From Abelmoschus esculentus (Eukaryota; Streptophyta; Magnoliopsida; Malvales; Malvaceae): a stretch of DNA of 64,000 nucleotides. Below, piece by piece: positions 44,561 to 56,164 of the stretch. The notes under the pieces are model-generated. The model worked only from the letters and a program-made list of their open reading frames with translations, was not told the DNA's origin and made no database searches. How positions within the stretch are numbered: the first letter of the stretch is position 1; each line of letters begins with the position of its first letter. The DNA lies in assembly GCA_035048815.1 (NCBI GenBank), contig JAUCBN010000017.1:7932936-7996935 (forward strand). The letters run 5' to 3'. Position numbers and translations under genes: made by a program.

Positions 44561-47500
44561 TCCACTACTAGAGCATCGACGAGATAGTATGCTGTGAGGG
44601 CACAAGAGGACTGTACTACTGCCGATGTGATCTCAGGTACGTTCAGTTTGTTTTTTGTACCCATAGTTGCTCTTGTGGACTCTGGTCTACCCACTCGTAT
44701 ATCCGTAGTGGGATATCTCAGCTTTGGGGGTTACCAGCAGAGGATCTTGAGGTAGGGGCCCATGTGACAAGCCCGTTGGGGTTGGATGTGTTAGTGGATA
44801 AGGTCTATCGGAGGTGTCCAATCGAGGTGCAAGGATCGTTCTTCCCGACCGATCTTATGGTTTTTCTGTTTCAGGAGTTCGACGCAATCTTAGGGATGGA
44901 TTGGTTGTTCGAACATGATGCAAGTTTGGGGTACAAAACTAAGAGTTTGAAGCTCATAGTAGTAAATGGTTCTCAGCTTATTGTGAAGGGTGAGAGAAAC
45001 CCGTGTTTACCGAATGTGGTGTCAGTGTTGACAGCTCAGAGGTTGATCCAACAGGGTTGTGAGGCTTTCTTAGCCCACTTGAGGGATGCGAGCGTTGGGA
45101 GTCTGATGTTGGAGAGCTTGAGGACAGTTTGCGAGTATCCCGATGTTTTCTTAGAGGAGTTATATGGTTTACCTCCCGATCGTGAGTTGGAGTTTCGGAT
45201 AGAGTTGTTTCCGGGAACGGCACCGGTGTCTATAGCACCATATCGTATGGCACTGGCAGAGATAAGAGAGTTAAAACAACAGATCCAGAAGTTGCTCGAG
45301 AGAGGTTTTATCAGTCCGAGTTTGTCATCGTGGGGAGCACCGATTCTGTTTGTTAAGAAGAAGGACAGATGGATGAGGACGTGCATCGACTACCGTCAAC
45401 TCAATAAGGTCACGATCAAGAATCGTTATCCTCTGCGTAGGATTGGTGATTTGTTTGATCAGTTGAGGGGCTCCCGTGTGTTCTCTAAGATAGATCTGAG
45501 GTCGGGATACTATCAATTGAAGGTGGTGGATTAGAATGTCTAGAAAACCGCTTTTAGGATGCGGTACAGACACTATGAGTTTCTAGTGATGTCGTTTGGG
45601 CTCACGAATGCACCTGCAGCTTTTATGGACTTGATGAACCAAATCTTTCAGCCGTTTCTAGATCAGTTTGTGTTTGTGTTCATCGATGATATCCTGGTGT
45701 ATTCACGCTCAGAGGAGGAGCATGACTACCACCTAAGGGTTGTTCTTTAGGTTTTGAGGGATAGGCGTCTGTACGCCAAGTTCAGTAAGTGTGAGTTCTG
45801 GTTGTCAGAGGTGGCGTCTCTTGGCCACATTGTTGTAGCGGATGGAATCCGAGTAGATCCTCAGAAGATCCAAGCTGTGGTGGAATGAAAACCACCAAGG
45901 AATGTATCGGAAGTCCATAGCTTTCTTAGACTTGCCGGATACTACAAGAGGTTTGTTAAAGGCTTTTCAATCTTAGCGGTACTTTTGACCAAGTTGCTTC
46001 AGAAAGGTGTTTCTTTTGTGTGGAATGAGAGAAGACAATAGAGTTTTAAGTAGTTGAAAGCCTATCTAACAGAGGCACCGGTCTTGACGCAACCGAAACC
46101 GAGAAAAGATTATGTAGTGTTTAGTGATGCTTCCTTGAATGGGTTAGGTTGTATGCTTATGCAAGAGGGTAAGGTGGTTGCTTATGCCTCGAGGCAGTTG
46201 AAACCCCATGAGAGGAATTATCCTACACAAGATCTTAAGCTAGCAACAATTATCTTCGCTTTGAAGATATGGAGGCATTATCTCTATGGGGAGAAATGCT
46301 ACATCTACATCGACCATAAGAGTTTGATGTACCTGCTTACTCAGAAGGAGTTGAATCTGAGACAGCATCGGTAGATAGAGTTGTTAAAGGACTATGACTG
46401 TGTCATAGAGTATCACCCTGGCAAGGCTAACATGGTCGTCGATGCTTTGAGTAGGAAGTCCATGTCGGACTTGAGAGCTTTGTTTGCTCGGTTGAGGATG
46501 ACCAATGATGGTGGTTTGTTGGCTGAGTTGCGTGTGGAGCCCACTCTTGTTCAGGAGATAAAGAGAGCACAAGTGTTAGATAAGGAGTTGGTACCTCAGT
46601 AAAGGCTGTTCAGAGAGGTGAGACGTCAGACTTTGAAGTACGAGATGGTGGTTTCTTATAATTTCAGGGTCAGTTGTGTGTTCCCACCTTGGAGGATCTG
46701 AGAGATCGTATCTTGAGAGAAGCTCACCGTAGTCCGCTCTCTGTTCATCTGGGTAGTAACAAGATGTACCAGGATCTTCGTCCTTTCTTTTAGTGGCCGT
46801 GTATGAAGAGAGATGTGTCAGAGTTTGTGACAAGGTGTTTGGCATATCAGCAAGTGAAGGCGGAATATCAGGTTCCTTTAGGGTTGCTTCAACCTATCCA
46901 GATTCCATAGTAGAAGTGGGATCGTATGACCATGGACTTTGTCACCGGGCTACCTATGACATTGAGGAAGCATGATGCTATATGGGTCATAGTTGATGGG
47001 TTGACCAAGTCAGCTCACTTCTTACCGGTGAGGATGAACTTCAATTTAGAAAAGTTGGCTCAGTTGTATACTAGGGAGGTCGTGAGGTTGCATGGTGTAC
47101 CCTCATCGATCATATCGGATAGGGATCCGAGGTTCAAAGCGAGGTTATGGAGATCTATCCACGAGGCTCTAGACACTAAGTTACACTACAACATAACTTT
47201 TCATCCTCATACCGACGGACAGTCTGAGAGAGTTATCCAGATCTTGGAAGATATGCTTCGTTGTTGTACAATAGACTTTGCTCGTAGTTGGGAGGAGCAG
47301 TTATCGTTGATAGAGTTTGTTTACAATAACATTTATCAATCGAGCATCAAGATGGCTCCTTTTGGGGCTTTGTACGGGCGTAGGTATAGGACACCTTTGT
47401 GTTGGATAGAACTCAATGAGAGGAAGATTGTTGGTTTAGAGTTGGTTAAGGAAACCGAAGAGAAAGTCTAGATCATCAAGGAGAGGTTACAAGCGACTTT

Positions 47501-48002
47501 TGACAGATAGAAGGCTTATGCGGATAAGAAGCGTAAGCACATCGAGTATGAGCTTGATGAGAAAGTGTTTCTCAAGGTATCTCCCTTGAAAGGTATCATC
47601 TGGTTTGATCGTAAGGGAAAGTTGAGTACAAGGTATATCGGGCCTTATAAAGTGCTTTAGAGGGTTAGACCGATAGCTTATCGACTAGCTCTACCTCTAG
47701 AGTTGGTACGTATACACGACGTGTTCCACATGTCTATGTTGAGACGTTACCGTTCCGATCCCTCATATATGGTTTAGCTTGAGGAAATCAAAGTCAATAT
47801 GGACTTGACTTACGAGGAAAGGCCCATTGAAATCGTAGACAGAGGAGTTAAAGAGCTTCGAAGCAAGTGTATACCCTTGGTAAAAGTGTTGTGGAGGAAT
47901 CACGGAATCGAAGAAGCAACGTGGGAATCAGAGAAGGATATGAGAGCCCAGTATCCTCATCTCTTCCTGACAGGTAAATTTCGAGGACGAGATTTTCTTT
48001 AA
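44561..48002 (+). pseudogene. Gypsy pol pseudogene: protease, RT, RNase H, integrase, chromodomain
   Basis: Protease triplet DSG is intact at about 44678. A 256-residue open segment (44764-45534) covers late protease (AILGMDWLFEHD) and early RT (FSKIDLRSGYYQLKVVD). RT catalytic FIDD is intact at 45679-45690. RNase H is at 46090-46480 (VVFSDASLNGLG, VDALSRK). The integrase core keeps MDFVTG, SDRDPRF and SERVIQILED (46930-47270), so its three acidic residues are present. The chromodomain is at 47799-48002. Stops at 45532, 45886, 46372, 46602 and elsewhere still disable it. Expected job: reverse transcription and insertion, with the chromodomain steering towards heterochromatin. Confidence 0.9.
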
Positions 48003-48014
48003 GGAAGGGAGAGT

Positions 48015-48917
48015 TGTAACGACCCGGATTTCCCGTAATTGAGTATCGAGTTAACCCGTGATGTTTGGGCTTTGGTTTTGGGCCTCGGGTTGTATAGTTG
48101 GGCTCTAGGCTTTGGGGCTTGATGGTTGTTGGGCTTATGAGTTTTAGTTGAGGACTTTTTGATAATTGGTTAAATGAAGAAAAAAGGGTTTAGGGATATC
48201 ATTTTTCTGCTATTGCAGTGAGCATGATATCACCCCCTACAATCTCATTTTCTTCATCCCTTGTCTTGGCAGCAATCATCAAAGGTAATGTTTTTGGCGT
48301 TTTGTGATGGAATCTCGTTTTGTGCTAGAAAGGTAAGTTGTAGAGGGGTTTGTGATCTATAAATAGAGGTAAAGATGAGTTGGTTTGGTATAGATAAATA
48401 TTTTGTGGGGGTTTAGGGTGTAATCCAAGTTTGGGTTTTGGAAGCTTAAAAATCTAAGTTCTTGTTGCTTTTAAGCTTTAAATCCCATCCCCAAACCGTC
48501 CTTAATCGTTGTTCATCTTCCCCTTATAGAGAAACAAGTGGAGGACCCATCTTCAAGCTTGGGAAGGTGAGCTTGTGTGGAGGAGGAGCTCGAATTTGTT
48601 GCTGTTGTAGTTCAAGGTTGGTACTCCCAACTCTTCTAATCATTATGCATATCATGGTAGGAAGTATTCATATAGTTTGGTGTATGTGTGTGCTTGGTTT
48701 GAGCTTGACATGTTTTAATGGTGAAATTCGTAGCTTTGTGTTAAAGGGCTGAAAAATGATGTTAAAATACCCTACACTTCCTTAAGATTGAATAGAAATA
48801 CTTTGGAATCGATTAGTTTAAGTTTGGGGCTGAAACTCTATGATTTCTAAGTGTAGACTTGCATTTCGTGCAGGGGGTATCGATACTCGGGCTGTTGATA
48901 TCGATTCCCATGAGTGT
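48015..48917 (+). mobile_element. 3' partial LTR (5' portion only)
   Basis: It starts TGTAACGACCCGG directly after the polypurine run AAGGAAGGGAGAGT and aligns with the first 0.9 kb of the LTR at 19160. It stops in the TATCGATAC zone at CCCATGAGTGTA, where the direct repeat begins. Confidence 0.8.
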
Positions 48918-49397
48918 ATAAAGAGAGAGACGTTTAAATTAAATTAAAAATATACTATATTATTATAAATAGTACAATTAAATTTATACATAAACTCGAA
49001 AAATCGAATCGACTCAAACTCGCTAAAACCGCCTCGAATCGAAAAAATTTCCAAGAGTTTAAGTTGTAAAATATGCTGACTCAACTTTAATAACTCAAAA
49101 TTTTTTGACTCGACTCGACTCGACTCGCTCGAACGCTCACTCCAAACTTTCAGTTTCAAAACACATTCAACAATTCAAAACGTATTCTCTCATGTTTTCT
49201 TCCGATAATTGGCGAAGGCAAGAACAGTTCGGGAACTCAGCAACCGTTCTATTGTTGGAGGTCCTCTAGTTGTTTTATCTTGAGAGACAGACTGTCGATA
49301 AACTCAACACCGTCGGAGTAACATAAAATCTGTCTTAAGGAAACTGCGATCGTGCAGGGCTCAACTCGATTCCTACTTCTTGTTTCCAAAAATGGGT
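48918..49397. repeat. Right copy of the about 480-bp direct repeat
   Basis: It pairs with 40751-41233. It includes the right third of the hAT-like MITE (without its left end) and about 240 bp of flanking DNA containing GAACTCAGCAACCGTTCTAT. After 49397 the sequence is probably the original continuation of the pre-insertion site. Confidence 0.85.
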
Positions 49398-51445
49398 TTC
49401 ATCTAAAACATTTCATTTCATTTATTTTATATTTTTGGGATTTTATTCTGTTTGTTAAATAATAATATTTAATTTTATTTTATTATTATTTTATTCTTTG
49501 ATTAACCACATTATTTTGAACAATCTTAAGACAGATTTTAGTTCAATCCAAAATGAATAATATAATCGTACGTGTAGAATTCTTTCACCGTCGAAAGCAA
49601 CGTCTTTAAGATCCGGGAACCCGCCTCTCAAATGTTGAACAAAAACTAACCTCGGCTCCGCCTATTCAAGAACGCTTTTAAACCGTCCGACACCTTTGAT
49701 TGCAATATATTTTATGTTGATCCAGGTTGCAACATTACCAACGTGAATGAAAATTTTATTGCAAGGGAGGAAATACACTTGCTGCCAACAAGTGATTATC
49801 AATTTGTTCTACAGTGGCGGTTGGAAGTGCTATTTGAATGGTGGTTTCAATCGTAAGATTGAATGAGATAAACAGATATTTGATTCATTAAAACCGAGTT
49901 TGGTGAATTTATTCTTCGAAATAAAATGAGAGAGCGAACAATTTATTTCAGGATTATCATGCTGTTTCTAGACGGGTTTACTAAAATCTCAAATTGGGAC
50001 AAATCTGTTCAACAGAAATTATCATGAGAAGTAACCGAGGTTACGGATTTTGTGAAATACCAAAATCAAATAAAGAAAAATTTAATTTTTGATTTATTGG
50101 AATTATAATTAATTCCGGGTTTGTTTCCTTTATTAAAAGAGAAAAAAATGGATATGGTAAATTTAATTTTTACCTTATGTGAATGCATGTTACATGTATC
50201 GGTAAAACCTTATTTATGGGAATAAATGTTTGCCTTTAAACAATATTGTCTATTGATCAAATAAAGCATTTATTCAATATATGATTAAATTGTCTATTTG
50301 ATATAATATATGGTAATATTAAAATCGTATATATAAATTTAAGGTAATCGTGGATTCCTTAAATAAGTTTTATGATATCTTTGTGATAATAACATATATG
50401 TGAATATTTCATTAAGGTAATATTCCTTAATGATATGAACAATACATATGTTCATGTATTATGGTAATTCTAATATCATAAATTTTGATATTAATTCGAT
50501 AATAATATTTTGATATTATTATGTTTAAGGCAATTTTATTTATTTCAAAAATAATATTGACCTTAATGTTGAATATAACATGAAAAGGAATATCCTTTTA
50601 TATGAAATAATAATTATTGAGATAATTATTATTTGTGTTTGAAACACTTTGGATTATTATTAATAATTTCCCTTTAGAAAGTGTAAACACAAAGAATGTG
50701 TGATTGTTTTGGAAACAAAGATCTCGTGAATAATTTTTTTTGAGAATTATTTCCTACTGTTTTAACAGATTTACTTGATCTTTCAAACAATAATCAAATA
50801 AATTTAAATCAAAGGATTTCTTCATTTTGAAGAATTAAGTTGCTTTGATATTTATGTTTGGGTTTTAGTGTCACTAATTCCATTATTTAAGAAAAATAAA
50901 TTAGTGAATTTATTTCTTTGATAGAATCTTGTGTTGATTCTAATTTTTTGAAGGAAAATAATTATTAGATTTATTTTCTTGAGAATCTTTCATAATTATA
51001 ATTTAGAAATATATCAATGAATTTATTTCATATGAAGCTTGAAAATTGAGATATAGTAAATAGATTTGTTTTCAGGAATTTAATTCCTACCGTTATAACG
51101 GATTTACTTGATCTCATTTTCAAACAATATGAACAAATCTGTTTTAACAAAATTTGTTAGTAGAAGTAACATTGGTTACTAGTTCTACAATGTTGATTCG
51201 TAAAGCATAGAAGAAAGTTATTCTCTATGTCAAAATTCTTAAAGCATATTCTGATGTGTGTTATGAAATACACAATGATTAAAATTGACTTAAGAATTCT
51301 GAGGGTCATTGGATCGAAAATGGAAGATGTTGGTGTTAAGAAATTCTTAGTGTTTAATTCTAAATTATGGTGAATCAAAGGTAGTGACTTAATTGATCAT
51401 TCATACTTGAAAGATTCCAGAAACTTCCATAAACGAGTGATTAAA
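49398..51445. other. Unexplained AT-rich DNA with dispersed repeats
   Basis: No protein motif was recognised. A motif like ATTCCTACYGTTWTAACRGATTTACTTGATCT... recurs near 50750-50790 and 51085-51125, each followed by TTTCAAACAATA. Another pair, AACAAATCTGTT...AGAAGTAAC, occurs near 50000 and 51135. This suggests an old internally repetitive element. A GC-richer piece is at 49600-49720. Confidence 0.35.
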
Positions 51446-51678
51446 TGTAACGACCCGGATTTCCCATAACCGAGTATCGGGTTAACCCGTGATGTTTGGG
51501 CTTTGGTTTTGGGTCTCGGGTTGTATAGTTGGGCTCTAGGCTTTGGGGCTTGAGGTTGTTGGGCTTATGAGTTTTAGTTGAGGACTTTTTGGTAATTGGT
51601 TAAATGAAGAAAAAGAGGTTTAGGGGCATCATTTTTCTGCTATTACAGAGAGCATGATATCACCCCTTACAATCTCAT
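51446..51678 (+). mobile_element. LTR fragment of the Tekay-like family, first 233 bp
   Basis: It begins exactly at the LTR terminus TGTAACGACCC and is nearly identical in layout to 48015-48247 (TGATGTTTGGGCTTTGGTTT, GAGCATGATATCACC). It is cut at 51678, where the Athila-like LTR fragment starts. No target duplication marks the junction. Confidence 0.8.
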
Positions 51679-52229
51679 ACTCCTAAGATGAAGTCGGCTC
51701 TCTATGATGCTAGGTCTAAGTCTCTATATCTCCTCTCCTTGGACGGCTATGACTTATATAGGCTTGGCCTAGGTCAAACCTTTCCTAAGTAGGAATACAA
51801 CTTGGAGTAGGACTTAAGTCAAGTATATAAATAAAATATTTCCATGTTTTTTCCCACTATGAGTCTTTTCCCGGGTGGCCTTTGTCTTGGGATTTCCATG
51901 TGCTACCCAACTCCGATCCTTACGCTGCTTTTCCAAAAACGTCTAGCTCATTTTTCTCTTCAGCTCGCCTGCAATATCGCTACTTGTCCTTCAGCTGCTG
52001 CCTCGGCATCAGGTCCTATCTCGACCTCAGTCGCTGCAGCGGCAATAGATATTCCTGCAATTACAAAAAGTGTAGTAAAACTTGCTTTTCTATATCATCT
52101 TTATAAGTTACAATAACAAAATATATAATTATCTCACATTAAGCACATGCATTGGTCCAAGTAGGTGTATATTTAGTGATTATTGTCCATGAAAGGTGTA
52201 AAAAATGATAGTGAATTGAGCACTTATCA
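51679..52229 (-). mobile_element. 3' LTR (partial) of the Athila/Tat-like element
   Basis: It aligns with 58747-59302 of the complete 5' LTR, ending (plus strand) GAGCACTTATCA. The other 780 bp of the LTR are missing at 51678. It is followed on the plus strand by the complement of the polypurine tract. Confidence 0.8.
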
Positions 52230-52243
52230 CACCCCCAAACTCG
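52230..52243 (-). other. Polypurine tract
   Basis: On the minus strand GAGTTTGGGGGTG lies directly before the 3' LTR start TGATAAGTG. This is the proper place for plus-strand priming. Confidence 0.7.
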
Positions 52244-53007
52244 AACTATTGCTTGTCCTCAAGCAAAGCAAACTATCAATTTACCAAACCTTACTCTCTC
52301 TTGGTCTTACGTTTTCATCTATTCTCCCAACCATAACTATGCCTCTTCTTAAGCCTTAACCTTTCGGTTACCCAATGGTTTACCTAGAAACAAGCTATAA
52401 GATTTGTGATTGTGTGCGTTTTTGTGGACAGGCTTGATTAAAGTCTTTCTTAGACAAACTTTAAGTTAAAGATAAGTAGACTTGGATTTAGTGTACTCTT
52501 CTTAAAACAACAAATTCTTGAGCCAATTTTAGGTACCTCAAGGATTGTGTTTTCTCATTAATATTTCCTTCTTTCTTTTGCTATTCTTTTAAGCATACTA
52601 GAGTCAATTTCGGGTACCTCTAGCATGAAGAAGAGTGATTTCTAGAGCCGGTGATAGGCACCTCTAGTCACATTTCAAAAAATCTACGTCTTTATCACCT
52701 ATGTTCATTAAAAGAATTCCTATAGTCAAACAAGTCCCAAAAGTGTTTTTAAGATCAACCTTATAGCAAGCTTCTAAGTTTTCTTCATTAAGTATCCTAA
52801 AGTTAACCCTCCTAAATAGGATCTAATCATGGTAAGGAGAATGATTTTTATAGCCTTAAAAGAATAAACTAAGGCAATACCAATGAAGAATAGTGCAAAA
52901 GTATGGACAATAATTCAAGTAAGGTGATGGATATAAAAAATAAAAAAACACTTAAATACTCCTTTCATGGCAAGGCCACGACAGTGAATTGCCAAGGCAG
53001 TGGATAT

Positions 53008-53027
53008 ACACCCCCAAACTCGAACAA
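53008..53027 (-). other. Second polypurine-like site
   Basis: GTTCGAGTTTGGGGGTGTAT on the minus strand repeats the polypurine tract and its upstream GTTCGAG about 780 bp earlier in the element. The downstream sequences also resemble each other (TATCCTCAATGC versus TGTCCTCAAGC on the plus strand). It may be a central polypurine tract or a duplicated relic. Confidence 0.45.
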
Positions 53028-53189
53028 AGCATTATCCTCAATGCTTATATTACTGGTACACAACAGGAAACAAAATAAGAAAAGGAAACAAGTAAAGATA
53101 TATAAAGGCAGCATAAATATGTAAAATTTAAAGAGACTCCGAAGAGCTACTGGTGACAATTAATTTTCGTGGCCTTGCTGTTGATTGTT

Positions 53190-54658
53190 TCATTTTTTTG
53201 AAGGTGATGGCTGAGTTTTTGCTTGTCATGGTGGCTGGACTCTTGTTGGTGGTGTCCGCTGCATTGAAGCATCCACTTCTTCTCCTTCTTCATCTTTGAC
53301 AATTTCCTCGGTGGCCATAATATCTATCCTGCCTTCATTTGTTGCGTTTACCCAGGCATGGTGAATGCTTGGCCCGACAGCGGTTGAACTTTGATGTACA
53401 TAAGCATCTATCTCTGCTGAGAGACTGCCTATGATGATGGGGGATTCTGGTGGTATGCTAAAGACTGCCCTCCTCTTAGATTGTCGTTTGTTGGTAGATG
53501 ATGTTGCGACAGAGTTTGCTGCCCTAGATGGGCCAGCAATATGGAATTGTTGCTGAGGGCCAGTACTGTGGAATGGCTATGGTCCTGGAGCTGGAGTCGT
53601 CTCGGTGTAGGGTGCAGCTATGACAAACATGTTGGTCGAGAATTCTGAAAACTGCACCCCTTGGCTGGGAAAATTATGGAGCATCATCTGGGCAAGTGTA
53701 TTGTTGAAGTCCCTCTGGTACTCCATGTACCGTTGCTAGCGAAGATCCATAGCTGCCATCCTCTGAAGTATCTCCTGGTAGGGGTCTGCTGCGGCAGTAT
53801 TATGGGCAGTGTCAGGTATGTCTGTCGTATATTGTGCCTCGGCAGCTGTGTCAGCAGTGTATTGCTGAAGAGTTGCCTGGAATGGCTCTGTTTGTTTGAT
53901 CTGCATGATTTTGTGGTAGAAGTCCTTAGTTCACCCTCGCCTTTGAGCGGTGAATTTGTCCGTGTCTGCCATTGGTACACCTAGAATATTGCAAATACCC
54001 GTAATTAAATAAGGAAAATATAAAGGTCCTTTATCCTTCTTACCGCACTCGTAGATTTCCCTTAAAATTATCTCTCCAACATTGATGCTTTGTTTGTTAA
54101 TTATGGATTGAATGAGCACCAATCTTCTTCGGTCCACCGTGCTGTTGTGGGAAGTTGAGGTAAGGCGTCTTTTGACGAAAGTATTCCATAGTTTTACCTC
54201 GGGCCTAAGATTCTGCCTTTCTACCAATCCTCTATGGGCACCGGTTTCTTAATGAGTATTGTCTTAGCAAAGGTCATTTTTGATTAGCTCATAGTCTTCA
54301 TTGGTGATGTCCTCCATGAATGCAACATGGTCATCACGAACAGTAGTTAGGCCGTAGAACAAATTTATTGTCTCGGCATCAAGTCTGACTGGCCTGCCTC
54401 GGTAGTAGACATATAGAGAGTCCTTGCTTGGCTCATGAGCGTAGAATTCCCGTACAACTATGGCATTGGCCTGGGTAGGTTATAGGCAAAAGATTTGTCA
54501 TTCTTGATATTTGATCTTGTCGACCAAGTAATGCTCAATGCCGTAATTCTCCTCATCGGAGTGTTGGAATCCTTGCTCTTCCCATAAATGCCGAGCAATG
54601 AAAGATCTTTTAAAGTGTTCTTCAATAGCGGCGGGGCAATTCTGTTATATGCAGCCAT
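53190..54658 (-). pseudogene. Second ORF of the Athila-like element, 'putative plant transposon protein' type
   Basis: The main frame, read through about seven stops, runs FIARHLWEEQGFQHSDEENY, then VVREFYAHEPSKDSLYVYYR, then RPVRLDAETINLFYGL, then (after 54230) VERQNLRPEVKLWNTFVKRR, GEIILREIYECGKKD and PYLITGICNILGVP. This order is what I remember of the domain annotated in many plant genomes as putative plant transposon protein (Pfam Transposase_32, PF20167); the name does not prove transposase activity. A low-complexity tail rich in Gln, Pro, Ala and Ser follows. The first ATG at 54658 is one base out of frame with the domain, another sign of decay. It stands where RT and integrase would be in other gypsy elements. 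Confidence 0.6.
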
Positions 54659-54819
54659 GTATGAGTAGTGGAGATTTTTTGAATATCTTGGAGAGTTTTT
54701 TGAAAAGTTTCTGAAAAAAATTAAGAGAGCTTTGAGATTGTAGAGAATATAGCAAGAGAGAGATTGAGTAATAATTCTAAAGAATCAAAACTACAAGAGT
54801 GAATAGTTCAAGAAGGAGA

Positions 54820-54840
54820 GTGTACTTATAAAGGCCTCGA
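54820..54840 (-). promoter_or_regulatory. TATA box before the second ORF
   Basis: CCTTTATAAGTACACTC on the minus strand lies about 170 bp upstream of the ATG at 54658 and is followed by a CT-rich stretch (CTCTCCTTCTTG). It looks like a core promoter giving the second ORF its own transcript. Confidence 0.45.
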
Positions 54841-55148
54841 CCTTGTAGCCGTTTGAACCACTATCTATTTTGTAGCCGTTAGCCTTTACTCCCGTTTGCT
54901 TTTACTACTGCGGCGGAAATTTCGGAAGACTAGCCGTTACACTGTTCTACCTGTTGGGACTGCTGCGGTCTTGACACTATTTTCTGCCCCGCAGCAGATT
55001 TCCTATTGTGAACTACTGCTCCTTTATTCTTGCTTATTGTCCTAAAAAAATCAACAATAAAAATAATTAAATAAATAACAAACATAATAATAAAATTTAA
55101 CTTTAAACTAAAACTATTCCTAATATAATAAAAATAAGGGGAAAGAGA

Positions 55149-55994
55149 TTATATCATTGGGGGAGTACATGCAAATGCATCTCCTAAGATGATTGTCTCT
55201 TGTTGGCCAGAATAATGTTTCAAATGTTGGCCATTCTCCTTGAACTCATGCACATCCCTTTTCGATTTGATCTTTACTGCACCATGTGGTTTTGACCATT
55301 TGAACCTGAATGTGCCTGGACAATGTGCTTTCCTATTTTCTTTCTCCACTTCTGGCTTAAATTTACTACCAAATATTCTTTCATAATAAGCACTGATTTT
55401 TCTTCTAATCTTACTGCCAAGGCAGTGGTTGCTGAGACAGGATATTTTAGTTCCTGCATCTGTGTTGTAGATAGCTTTGTACTCCTCTGGATCATCAAGT
55501 CTTTTCAAATTTTGGAAAGCACTGAGTTTGACTTGTTGGTCATTGACCCTCATTGTCAATTCTTCTTTTTCCACATCAATTAGAGTGCGTCTAGTGGTAA
55601 GGAAAGGTCTCCCCAGAATGATCAGTGCATTGTCATCTTCTTCACAATCAAGAACAAGAAAGTCAGCAAGAAAAATGAATTTATCCACTCTTACCAATAT
55701 GTCCTCGATCTTTTCTTCAAGTTGCACATATAATCTATCCGCTAGTTGGAGCCTCATTGTTGTAGGTTTTTCTCTTCCTTTTCCAAGCTTTTGGAAGACA
55801 GATTTAGACATCAAGTTTATGCTTGCTCCAAGGTCACATAAGGCCTTTCTTTCATAGTGGTTACCTATTGCACAAGGTATGGTAAAGCATTCAGGATCCT
55901 TCAATTTAGGCGGCATGTGATTATGAAGCATTGCCATGCATCCTTTAGTTGTAGCCACCGTTTCAAACTCACCAATACCCTTTCTCTTAGACAC
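55149..55994 (-). CDS. Retroelement aspartic protease region (Athila/Tat type), open for 281 residues
   Basis: The frame is uninterrupted from ATG at 55994 to TAA near 55149. The pepsin-like active-site segment is ALCDLGASINLM (residues about 52-63), with DLGA as in Athila-type elements. A second protease signature is ALIILGRPFLTT (about 123-134). N-terminal CMAMLHNHMPPKLKDPECFT is also typical. The protease would cut the Gag polyprotein. It continues the broken gag frame upstream (the join near 56000-56160 has stops). Its openness is notable beside the stop-ridden gag. Confidence 0.75.
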   Translation of the reverse strand: MSKRKGIGEFETVATTKGCMAMLHNHMPPKLKDPECFTIPCAIGNHYERKALCDLGASINLMSKSVFQKLGKGREKPTTMRLQLADRLYVQLEEKIEDILVRVDKFIFLADFLVLDCEEDDNALIILGRPFLTTRRTLIDVEKEELTMRVNDQQVKLSAFQNLKRLDDPEEYKAIYNTDAGTKISCLSNHCLGSKIRRKISAYYERIFGSKFKPEVEKENRKAHCPGTFRFKWSKPHGAVKIKSKRDVHEFKENGQHLKHYSGQQETIILGDAFACTPPMI

Positions 55995-56164
55995 AATGTC
56001 TTTTAAGAACTTGGCATAATTTCTATTGCCTCAATAAACAACAAGTTGATGTGGACTTGCTTTAAAATATCCAGGAACTTTTGAAATTGTTGGTCCTGTT
56101 TCTGCCTTTTCAACCTTTATGGGAAAGGTAGTGGTGGTCGCATCTCTTCCAGGGTCTCATTAGT

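Larger units (their letters stand above)
41234..48917 (+). mobile_element. Tekay/Del-like gypsy element, circularly permuted in the LTR
   Basis: The left end is the last 1.3 kb of an LTR (41234-42548); the right end is the first 0.9 kb of an LTR (48015-48917). The missing halves are absent from both sides. The two partial LTRs overlap by about 20 bp around ATCGATACCCATGAGTGTA. Between them are primer-binding site, gag, pol and polypurine tract in normal order. It is closely related to 19160-29813. The flanks are the direct repeats at 40751 and 48918. Confidence 0.8.

Noticed and set aside
53661..53984. 107-residue plus-strand protein
   Set aside because: It is antisense to the second ORF of the Athila-like element, whose minus-strand reading gives recognisable domain sequence.
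55323..55857. Plus-strand open frames over the protease
   Set aside because: They are antisense shadows of the protease, which has clear active-site motifs on the minus strand.
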